This document shows, piece after piece, positions 1-4,456 of a stretch of 5,501 nt of DNA (its first letter is position 1; each line of letters begins with the position of its first letter). Source of the stretch: an uncultured Terriglobales bacterium (lineage in GTDB: Bacteria > Acidobacteriota > Terriglobia > Terriglobales > Acidobacteriaceae); assembly GCA_955652845.1 (NCBI GenBank), contig CATPBY010000344.1, forward strand, positions 1 to 5,501. Reading direction: 5' to 3'. The notes below the pieces were generated by a model, which was given only the letters and a program-made list of their open reading frames with translations, was not told the DNA's origin and ran no database searches. A program made the translations under genes and the position numbers.

Positions 1-1
1 G

Positions 2-124
2 ACTGAACTTGTAAGCAAAATGCAAAAGCTCGATTGGTTGTGGTTGGGGTCCCTGCTGTTGGTTTTATTCTCTACTGTAGGATTGACCTATATTCTTTGG
101 CAGGCGTATTCAAGCGGGCAGTGA
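2..124 (+). CDS. C-terminal end of an unidentified membrane protein (5'-partial)
   Basis: An open frame enters from the left edge and ends at TGA 122-124, giving 40 visible residues. After a short polar stretch (TELVSKMQKLD) there is one strongly hydrophobic segment, rich in Leu, Val and Trp, of about 20-24 residues. It fits a transmembrane helix and is followed by a short polar tail (QAYSSGQ). There is an in-frame ATG at 20-22 without a clear Shine-Dalgarno, and no stop lies upstream of it in the window. It is therefore more likely the end of a longer protein anchored by a C-terminal helix than a 34-residue gene of its own. The family cannot be recognised from this fragment. It points toward the tRNA gene, which is on the opposite strand, and no intrinsic terminator is visible between them. 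Confidence 0.45.
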   Translation, partial: TELVSKMQKLDWLWLGSLLLVLFSTVGLTYILWQAYSSGQ

Positions 125-170
125 GCGGAGAGCAGACCAGGGTTTAATCGAACCAGAGAAGGCTTGAAGA

Positions 171-246
<76 letters not shown>

Positions 247-290
247 CCACGGTGCATTAACGGCTGGAATTTCTGTCTGGTCCGAGTTTG

Positions 291-319
291 ATTATAAACA
301 ACCAGTCACCGGGCAGCAA
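291..319 (-). promoter_or_regulatory. sigma70-type promoter of the tRNA-Gly gene
   Basis: On the - strand there is a perfect TATAAT -10 box (+ positions 291-296). A TTGCTG -35 box (314-319) lies 17 bp upstream of it. Transcription would start near 284, leaving a leader of roughly 38 nt before the mature tRNA 5' end at 246, to be removed by RNase P. The promoter sits between the stop of the dioxygenase gene (341) and the tRNA, so the tRNA need not depend on readthrough from that operon. The -10 is ideal, but the -35 matches only in its first three bases. Confidence 0.65.
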
Positions 320-340
320 CGCGTTCCCCTCGCAGGGCGT

Positions 341-1108
341 TTAATCTTTCGGCTCCACTCCACTCTTCTGTATAGCTTCGTTCGCCAGTGCTGTTATCCG
401 GTTGCGAACGTCCCAGAGTTCTTTGTAGAACAGGTGTTCCATGCGCTGGTGCAGGACTTCCACAGGAGTGCCCATGGTGCCGACGACTCCGCCGCCGATA
501 ATCCTTTGCGCAAGTTTCAGGTGATGGAAGCGGAACAGGTGAACTCGCTCATCAAAATCCAGCAGCCTTTCCGCCACATCGTGCAGCCCGAAGAATTCCT
601 GGTGGCGGCGGTAAAGATCGTCCACACTGAGGCCGGTGTTCTGCAACTGGCCGTGAAAAACTTCGCCCAGCCGCGGACCAATATGAAGCAGCGCGAGGAA
701 GCCTGGTGAATCCAGCCCGCTGCCGTGTCCCAAGCCAGCGCGGATGAGCTGGTAATCGTAGGGTGTGATGGTTTCGAGTACGTGCAGCACCGAGATGGGA
801 TACTCCAACATGTAATTGCCCCGGCGCAGCAGGCGAGCGGCATTCGAAAAGTCGCCTTCAGCGATCAGGCCTCGAGAACGTTCCAGCTCCCACGCGGTCC
901 CTTTCATCAGTAACTCGGAAGCCTGATGAACAACCTGGAAGGTCATTTCATCTGGATGCGAGAATTCTTCCGCAGACTTCTGCAGGGAAAGCAGATCATC
1001 GGTACGCAAATAGCGTTCGTAATCGGAAGCGCCCTTGCCGGAGAGAATCGGTTTTCGCAGGTCGTCCATGGTCTTCTGCATCGGGCTCAGGCCGGATGCC
1101 CGGTCCAC
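341..1108 (-). CDS. kynA: Compact tryptophan 2,3-dioxygenase-family protein
   Basis: Heme-dependent dioxygenase family that opens the indole ring of L-tryptophan to N-formylkynurenine in the cytoplasm, the first step of the kynurenine route. Visible hallmarks (numbered from the GTG) are YERYLRTDDLLSLQ (30-43), the distal-pocket motif F57-x3-H61-Q-x2-EL, Y119-x3-R123 followed by GSG (129-131; matching Tyr113, Arg117 and Ser124 of Xanthomonas TDO), the proximal heme ligand region FRFHH (H196) with R202-IIG, and the C-terminal LFYKELWDVRNRI. Oddities: the segment between the SG motif and the proximal His is about 50 residues shorter than in Xanthomonas TDO, and the usual GTGGSSG substrate loop reads GTMGTPV (210-216). 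The start is uncertain. The GTG at 1108 overlaps the upstream ABC gene by 22 bp. ATG 1081, just past that gene's stop, or ATG 1069 would fit translational coupling. Family membership is secure; activity on tryptophan is likely but unproven. The symbol follows the family. Confidence 0.85.
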   Translation of the reverse strand: MDRASGLSPMQKTMDDLRKPILSGKGASDYERYLRTDDLLSLQKSAEEFSHPDEMTFQVVHQASELLMKGTAWELERSRGLIAEGDFSNAARLLRRGNYMLEYPISVLHVLETITPYDYQLIRAGLGHGSGLDSPGFLALLHIGPRLGEVFHGQLQNTGLSVDDLYRRHQEFFGLHDVAERLLDFDERVHLFRFHHLKLAQRIIGGGVVGTMGTPVEVLHQRMEHLFYKELWDVRNRITALANEAIQKSGVEPKD

Positions 1109-1797
1109 TGCGGATCTCGCTCAGGCGCTACGATTTCGCCATCACGCATGTGAATGATTCGATCACCGTAACTGGCGGCCTCCGGATTATGAGTGATCAT
1201 AAGTACCGTCTGTCCCAGTTCGCGGTTGGAATGGCGCAGCATGTTAAGCACAATGTCTGAGTTTTTCGAATCCAGATTGCCGGTAGGTTCGTCGGCCAGA
1301 ACAATCGCAGGCTTGTTGATCAGCGCCCGCGCCAGCGCCACCCGCTGTTGTTCTCCACCGGAGAGTTCCGATGGCCGGTGCGGCAGGCGTTTTTCCAATC
1401 CCAGCAATCCGATGATCCTCTCAAAATACGATTTATCAAAGCTGCCATTGGTGCCGGCAATGTCCAGAGCTATATAGATGTTGGAACGCGCATCAAGGGT
1501 AGGCAGCAGATTGAATTTCTGGAAGACAAATCCGATCTTCCGTTTGCGCATCCGGGTGCGTTCAGCGTCGGAGAGCCGCGCAAAATCGTCGCCATCGATA
1601 ATCACGTGGCCGGAATCGGCGCGGGTCAGCCCGCCCAGAAGATAGAACAGCGTGGATTTGCCGCTGCCCGAAGGGCCGACCACGCTGACAAATTCTCCTT
1701 TTTGCACGCTGAAGGAAACGCCGCGCAGCGCGGGCACGTCGATCTTGCCCACGTGGTATACCTTGCGCAGGTCCACGGCCTCAATAAAAGGAGCCAT
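1087..1797 (-). CDS. ABC transporter ATP-binding protein, LolD/MacB type
   Basis: A 236-residue nucleotide-binding subunit that would drive an inner-membrane permease of the MacB/FtsX class (lipoprotein release, peptide or drug export, or envelope stress). All ATPase motifs are intact, numbered from ATG 1797: Walker A GPSGSGKST (41-49), Q-loop Gln93 (VFQKFNLLP), signature LSGGEQQRVALARAL (145-159), Walker B AIVLADEP (164-171), D-loop TGNLDS (172-177) and switch His203 (ITHNPEAA). The RVALARAL and TGNLDS context and the total length are typical of the LolD/MacB/FtsE branch. ATG 1797 is preferred because MAPFIEAVDLRKVY matches the usual N-terminus. A GTG at 1824 would add nine atypical residues. 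Neither start has a strong Shine-Dalgarno. The gene follows the response regulator after a 57 bp gap and runs into the dioxygenase gene. No permease gene is present anywhere in the window, so the partner and cargo are unknown. Confidence 0.92.
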   Translation of the reverse strand: MAPFIEAVDLRKVYHVGKIDVPALRGVSFSVQKGEFVSVVGPSGSGKSTLFYLLGGLTRADSGHVIIDGDDFARLSDAERTRMRKRKIGFVFQKFNLLPTLDARSNIYIALDIAGTNGSFDKSYFERIIGLLGLEKRLPHRPSELSGGEQQRVALARALINKPAIVLADEPTGNLDSKNSDIVLNMLRHSNRELGQTVLMITHNPEAASYGDRIIHMRDGEIVAPERDPQWTGHPA

Positions 1798-1854
1798 CCA
1801 AACAATCGATCTTACACGAAGCACGCGGGCAAGTGGACAGAGTTGGAGTGGTAT

Positions 1855-2274
1855 TCAAGCGGCACTGGTGGCCGCTGCACGTTCTGCCGTTTGAGCTACG
1901 CGCTTGGGACCACGTTTGCGGACGAGCAACAGGCGGATACGTTCAAGAAGTTCGGCAGGGGCGTACATTCCTTTGGGAAGAAACACATCGGCGCGAGTGT
2001 CGCGATCGTACATTCTGACTTTGCCGGAAAGAAGAATTGCCGGCGTCTGCGGAGAAATACTTTTGACCGCGTCGATCAACTTACTTCCGTCGAGTCCCGG
2101 CATGATGAGATCGGTAAGCACCAAATCCACCCCGCCTTCCTTGAAGCGTTCCAGCGCCGTATCGCCGCTGGTGCAGGTCACCACGCGATAACCACGGGTT
2201 TCCAGCATCACTTTACGGATAGAAAGAGACTGTTCGTTATCGTCGACGCAAAGGATCGTTCTTTTGGGCTTCAT
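1855..2274 (-). CDS. Single-domain response regulator (CheY-like receiver)
   Basis: A 139-residue stand-alone receiver domain that would take phosphate from a histidine kinase and pass the signal by protein contact, since there is no DNA-binding or enzymatic output domain. The acidic pair Asp11-Asp12 follows beta1 (TILCVDD). The phosphoacceptor is Asp55 in LVLTDLIMPGLDG, Ser83 sits in the switch position (ILLSGK), and Lys101 is the conserved lysine (FLPKGMYAPAELLERI). All catalytic positions are therefore intact. The last 20 residues form a basic, then Ala-rich tail (KRGPKR...AAATSAA), probably disordered. The ATG at 2274 has a weak GGA about 8 nt upstream. It is the first gene of a probable three-gene operon and has its own upstream promoter. 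No kinase gene is in the window, so its partner cannot be named. Confidence 0.92.
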   Translation of the reverse strand: MKPKRTILCVDDNEQSLSIRKVMLETRGYRVVTCTSGDTALERFKEGGVDLVLTDLIMPGLDGSKLIDAVKSISPQTPAILLSGKVRMYDRDTRADVFLPKGMYAPAELLERIRLLLVRKRGPKRVAQTAERAAATSAA

Positions 2275-2366
2275 TCGTGTTTCCGAATGGCGGAGCGCGA
2301 AGCGGCGTCGGCGCCTGGGGGAATCGAAAACCTCTTCAGTGACCGGGAGAATTTAGAGCGACATGA

Positions 2367-2395
2367 ATCGTAGAAGCTCTGGCATAAGATGTAAA
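2367..2395 (-). promoter_or_regulatory. Promoter of the response regulator - ABC - dioxygenase operon
   Basis: The - strand reads TTTACA (2390-2395, 5 of 6 to the -35 consensus), 17 bp, then TACGAT (2367-2372, 4 of 6 to the -10 consensus). Transcription would start near 2360, giving an untranslated leader of about 85 nt before the ATG at 2274. The site lies in the 211 bp gap between the PhzF-family gene and the regulator. This suggests the operon is expressed independently of the PhzF gene. No convincing terminator or operator was found in the rest of that gap. Confidence 0.5.
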
Positions 2396-2485
2396 GTGCC
2401 GTCGATGCCAATGGCGGATTAGCCCCGTTGAAAATTTCCCGGGATTATGCATCTCTCGATTTTTCGGCAGAAACAGCGATTGATT

Positions 2486-3379
2486 TTAAAGAAAAAATTC
2501 GCCGCGCAGAACTTCCACAACATTTCCACCCACGCGAACGTTAACCACTCGGTCATCCTGCCGCGCGGCGCGGACAAAAATGCGGCTGGGCCGTTTCATT
2601 TCCAGCCCCTGCTCGATCAGCACACGCTCCTCTGGTTGCGCCACCCCGTGCGCCACCATCCACGCCGCCGCGCATCCCGCGGCTGAACCGGTGGCCGGGT
2701 CTTCGCCGTTGTTGAACATCATGCGAGCGTGCAGACGAGCGCCCGGATCGACGGTTTCGCGGGAGACGAAATAGAAAGATCTTCCGCCAGTTTTTTCCAG
2801 ATATTCCGCCGAACTGGCGCCATCCACACGGAGCCGTTCGATAATCTTGAGACCGCGCAACGGGACGATAGTGAAAGGCACTCCGGTGGAGACGGTCTGG
2901 ATCGGCAGGGAAGGGTCTACATCGCCGTCACGCAAGCCAGCCGCGCGTACTGCGGCTTCGCGATCGTGCACAAGGCCAAATTTCGGTTCAACCTGAGTCA
3001 TCTCTCCAAATACGTCTTGCCCCGCTGCTTCCTCAAAGCGCACGGGAACTTTTCCGACGTTGAGATCAAGCGCGATTTCCGCCGCGCCGCTCGACCCGCG
3101 CAAAAAGAAGGCGGTTCCAAGTGAGGGATGACCTGCGAACGGCAACTCCTCGCTTACCGTGAAAATTCGCACACGCGTGCCCCGCTCGCGTTCGATGGCG
3201 GCATCGCGCGGAAAAATAAAAGTGGTCTCCGATAGATTCATTTCGCGGGCCAGGGCCTGCATCTGCTGGTCGCTAAGTCCACGGGCATCGCAAAAAACGG
3301 CAAGCGGATTGCCTTCCAGACGACGTGAGGAAAAAACGTCCAACTGCGCAAAGAGAAGCCGTCGAAGTTCTGTGGGCAT
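2486..3379 (-). CDS. PhzF-family isomerase / phenazine-biosynthesis-like protein
   Basis: A 297-residue member of the PhzF/diaminopimelate-epimerase-fold family, the usual length for it. PhzF itself isomerises trans-2,3-dihydro-3-hydroxyanthranilate in phenazine synthesis, but most relatives such as YddE have no established substrate. Visible motifs in order: the N-terminal strand and FxGNP-like region (AQLDVFSSRRLEGNPLAVF, 11-29), the catalytic glutamate Glu51 in MNLSETTF, the ELPFAGHPSLGTAFFL motif (78-93, with His84), the second-domain entry STGVPF, and the anion-binding GEDPATGSAAGCAA (225-238). These are all the family hallmarks, so the enzyme is probably active as a proton-transfer isomerase. 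No other phenazine genes are present, so a phenazine role is not supported. The ATG at 3379 lacks a Shine-Dalgarno, and a TACAAT box lies 7 bp upstream. The gene is divergent from the peroxiredoxin. Confidence 0.9.
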   Translation of the reverse strand: MPTELRRLLFAQLDVFSSRRLEGNPLAVFCDARGLSDQQMQALAREMNLSETTFIFPRDAAIERERGTRVRIFTVSEELPFAGHPSLGTAFFLRGSSGAAEIALDLNVGKVPVRFEEAAGQDVFGEMTQVEPKFGLVHDREAAVRAAGLRDGDVDPSLPIQTVSTGVPFTIVPLRGLKIIERLRVDGASSAEYLEKTGGRSFYFVSRETVDPGARLHARMMFNNGEDPATGSAAGCAAAWMVAHGVAQPEERVLIEQGLEMKRPSRIFVRAARQDDRVVNVRVGGNVVEVLRGEFFL

Positions 3380-3386
3380 GGCATAG

Positions 3387-3392
3387 ATTGTA
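3387..3392 (-). promoter_or_regulatory. -10 box of the PhzF-family gene, suggesting a leaderless transcript
   Basis: On the - strand TACAAT (5 of 6 to TATAAT) ends 7 bp before the ATG at 3377-3379, so the expected start of transcription falls at or within a base or two of the A of the start codon. There is no Shine-Dalgarno in front of this ATG, unlike the strong ones of the peroxiredoxin and kinase genes here. No good -35 box is found 16-18 bp upstream (TCCGCG at 17), which lowers confidence. Confidence 0.4.
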
Positions 3393-3427
3393 GCGGAAGC
3401 AATTGGACTCGCGGAGAGGCCCGCTGT

Positions 3428-3456
3428 TTGACTGAATTTTGGCGGGCGCGTATTCT
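3428..3456 (+). promoter_or_regulatory. Promoter driving the structured intergenic RNA
   Basis: TTGACT (3428-3433, 5 of 6) is separated by exactly 17 bp from TATTCT (3451-3456, 4 of 6), pointing to a start near 3463 on the + strand. It faces away from the PhzF-family gene and lies about 85 bp before an intrinsic terminator on the same strand. An inverted repeat (GGGCGC/GCGCCC) brackets the -10 box and could be an operator. Confidence 0.5.
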
Positions 3457-3472
3457 ATCGGCTGATGCGCCC
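3444..3472. repeat. Inverted repeat bracketing a -10 box
   Basis: The arms GGGCGC (3444-3449) and GCGCCC (3467-3472) are perfect inverted copies, separated by 17 bp that contain the TATTCT box. The spacing between arm centres is 23 bp, about two helical turns, which would suit a dimeric repressor. The predicted transcript starts near 3463, so the left arm would not be transcribed and an RNA hairpin role is unlikely. Directly after it, CCATGCT is repeated in tandem (3471-3477 and 3478-3484). In a GC-rich region a 6 bp pair can occur by chance. Confidence 0.35.
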
Positions 3473-3583
3473 ATGCTCCATGCTGGAAGTCCGTAGTTGT
3501 TGTAGGCGGACGCCAGTGTGTGGGTAGCGCACAGACGCTCTTCCGGCACCCACCCTGGCTAACTTGGGTGGGTTTTCTTTTTT
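3463..3583 (+). ncRNA. Candidate structured small RNA or attenuator leader upstream of the peroxiredoxin gene
   Basis: About 120 nt between a + strand promoter and an intrinsic terminator, with no plausible reading frame. By hand folding, TGCTGGAAG (3481-3489) pairs with CTTCCGGCA (3540-3548), 9 bp including one U-G. It encloses a hairpin GTCCG/CGGAC (3489-3493 with 3507-3511, 13 nt loop) and a hairpin AGCG/CGCT (3526-3529 with 3536-3539, loop CACAGA), making a three-way junction that abuts the terminator stem. A competing fold pairs 3479-3486 with 3513-3520 (8 bp, two wobbles) and GTGGGT (3520-3525) with ACCCAC (3548-3553), which would break the terminator. The G-U pairs work only for the + strand RNA. 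The sequence does not show the signatures of SRP RNA, 5S, tRNA or the common riboswitches that I know. It could instead be a dispersed intergenic repeat with fold-back ability. Confidence 0.45.
3548..3583 (+). terminator. Intrinsic terminator before the peroxiredoxin gene
   Basis: An 8 bp perfect stem ACCCACCC (3548-3555) / GGGTGGGT (3566-3573) with a 10 nt loop is followed by TTTTCTTTTTT (3573-3583). On the opposite strand no T tract follows the stem, so it works only for + strand transcription. No protein-coding gene enters from the left on that strand, so it must end a short RNA begun in the 3380-3548 interval, or act as an attenuator for the gene at 3675. Confidence 0.8.
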
Positions 3584-3590
3584 CGAGGTG

Positions 3591-3619
3591 TTTTCCTGAG
3601 CGCGAACCGTCGAGATAAT
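3591..3619 (+). promoter_or_regulatory. Possible promoter of the peroxiredoxin gene
   Basis: GATAAT (3614-3619, 5 of 6 to the -10 consensus) lies 17 bp after TTTTCC (3591-3596, only 3 of 6 to the -35). Transcription would start near 3626 with a leader of about 49 nt. If real, the peroxiredoxin can be expressed without reading through the terminator just upstream. The weak -35 would suit an activator or an alternative sigma factor, but no such site can be named. Confidence 0.35.
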
Positions 3620-3662
3620 GCGAAGATCCTCCGCGCTCTGGGATGAACCAATTCAGTCGACG

Positions 3663-3667
3663 AGGAG
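3663..3667 (+). promoter_or_regulatory. Shine-Dalgarno of the peroxiredoxin gene
   Basis: AGGAG ends 7 nt before ATG 3675. This decides the start: an in-frame upstream ATG at 3618 would add 19 residues with no ribosome site and no family similarity. Confidence 0.85.
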
Positions 3668-3674
3668 AAAAATT

Positions 3675-4367
3675 ATGAGTACCCAGACCCAAACCCAAAA
3701 TATCTCAAGCGTTCCCCGAATTAATGATACCGCGCCTGATTTTACGGCCGAAACCACGCAAGGCAAGATTCGCTTTCACGAATGGATCGGCGATGGCTGG
3801 GCGATCCTTTTTTCCCACCCCAAAGACTTCACCCCGGTCTGCACCACCGAACTCGGATACATGGCGGGACTGGAACCGGAATTTGCCAAACGGAACTGCA
3901 AGATCATCGGACTGAGCGTCGACCCGGTGACAAGCCATAGCAAGTGGGCCGCTGATATTGAGGAGACTCAGGGCCACCGGGTGAACTATCCCATGATTGG
4001 CGATCCAGAACTCAAGATCGCGAAGCTCTACGGCATGTTGCCCGCAGAGAGCGGGAGTACTTCCGAAGGTCGCACCGCCGCAGACAACGCGACCGTGCGA
4101 ACCGTCTTCGTGGTCGGTCCGGACAAAAAAATCAAGCTCCAGCTCAGCTATCCCATGAGCACCGGCCGCAACTTTGATGAAATCCTGCGCGTCCTCGATT
4201 CTATGCAGTTGACGGCTAAACACAAAGTGGCGACTCCGGCGAACTGGAAACCCGGTGAGGACGTCATCATCAGTGGCACAGTGTCGAATGAAGAGGCACA
4301 GAAGCAATATCCCAAAGGGTGGAAATCGCCAAAACCGTACCTGCGGATTGTCCCGCAACCGAAATAG
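3675..4367 (+). CDS. 1-Cys peroxiredoxin (Prx6 / AhpC-TSA family)
   Basis: A cytoplasmic thiol peroxidase that reduces hydrogen peroxide and organic hydroperoxides. At 230 residues it matches the Prx6 subfamily, which is longer than typical 2-Cys AhpC owing to its C-terminal domain. The active site is SHPKDFTPVCTTELG, with His48, Thr53 and the peroxidatic Cys56. The supporting Arg142 is in NATVRTVFVVGPD, and the subfamily endings YPMSTGRNFDEILRVLDSMQ and YLRIVPQP are present. The only other cysteine is Cys75, close after the active site and not at a known resolving position, so it probably depends on an external thiol for recycling. The start is fixed by AGGAG 7 nt upstream. It stands between a terminator-bearing structured RNA region and the kinase gene, whose start lies 89 bp downstream. 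No reductase partner gene is in the window. Confidence 0.95.
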   Translation: MSTQTQTQNISSVPRINDTAPDFTAETTQGKIRFHEWIGDGWAILFSHPKDFTPVCTTELGYMAGLEPEFAKRNCKIIGLSVDPVTSHSKWAADIEETQGHRVNYPMIGDPELKIAKLYGMLPAESGSTSEGRTAADNATVRTVFVVGPDKKIKLQLSYPMSTGRNFDEILRVLDSMQLTAKHKVATPANWKPGEDVIISGTVSNEEAQKQYPKGWKSPKPYLRIVPQPK

Positions 4368-4394
4368 TTGCTGATGTAATGAATTCGTGTGGCG

Positions 4395-4422
4395 TTGATC
4401 TAGCTGTGTGGGGCGCTTAAAT
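4395..4422 (+). promoter_or_regulatory. Possible promoter of the kinase-permease operon
   Basis: TTGATC (4395-4400, 4 of 6) and TTAAAT (4417-4422, 4 of 6) are 16 bp apart in the 89 bp gap after the peroxiredoxin. They would start transcription near 4429, just ahead of the kinase Shine-Dalgarno. No terminator is visible after the peroxiredoxin stop, so cotranscription with it is also possible. Confidence 0.3.
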
Positions 4423-4444
4423 ACAGAAGTGTAAGCCAGACGGC

Positions 4445-4450
4445 GGAGAG
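4445..4450 (+). promoter_or_regulatory. Shine-Dalgarno supporting a TTG start for the kinase
   Basis: GGAGAG ends 6 nt before TTG 4457. It is the basis for choosing this rare start codon over GTG 4481, which would cut into the first strand of the kinase fold. The ATG at 4461 is out of frame. Confidence 0.65.
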
Positions 4451-4456
4451 TTCCGT

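Noticed and set aside
137..160. GGTT/AACC inverted repeat after the tRNA 3' end, considered as a tRNA terminator
   Set aside because: Only a 4 bp stem and no following T run.
327..337. Small hairpin CCCT/AGGG just after the dioxygenase stop, considered as a terminator
   Set aside because: Only 4 bp with a 3 nt loop, and no T tract on the - strand.
1348..2373. Long + strand open frame (341 codons) across the ABC ATPase and response regulator region
   Set aside because: It is antisense to two genes with complete, in-order family motifs. Its translation shows no recognisable domain and it has no ribosome site; it is a GC-rich shadow frame.
2424..2444. CCCG/CGGG inverted repeat with an AT-rich loop after the PhzF gene, considered as its terminator
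   Set aside because: The stem is 4 bp with a 12 nt loop and no T tract follows on the - strand.
3481..3548. SRP (4.5S) RNA or a known riboswitch in the structured interval
   Set aside because: The GGAA tetraloop core with AGCAGCC of bacterial SRP RNA is absent, and none of the conserved cores of the riboswitch classes I know are visible.
3238..3698. - strand frames extending from the PhzF gene into the divergent intergenic region
   Set aside because: They are out of frame with the PhzF-family gene, cross the terminator and promoters, and give low-complexity translations without similarity that I recognise.
3705..4358. - strand open frame opposite the peroxiredoxin
   Set aside because: The + strand frame carries the full Prx6 motifs and a strong Shine-Dalgarno. 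The antisense frame has neither.
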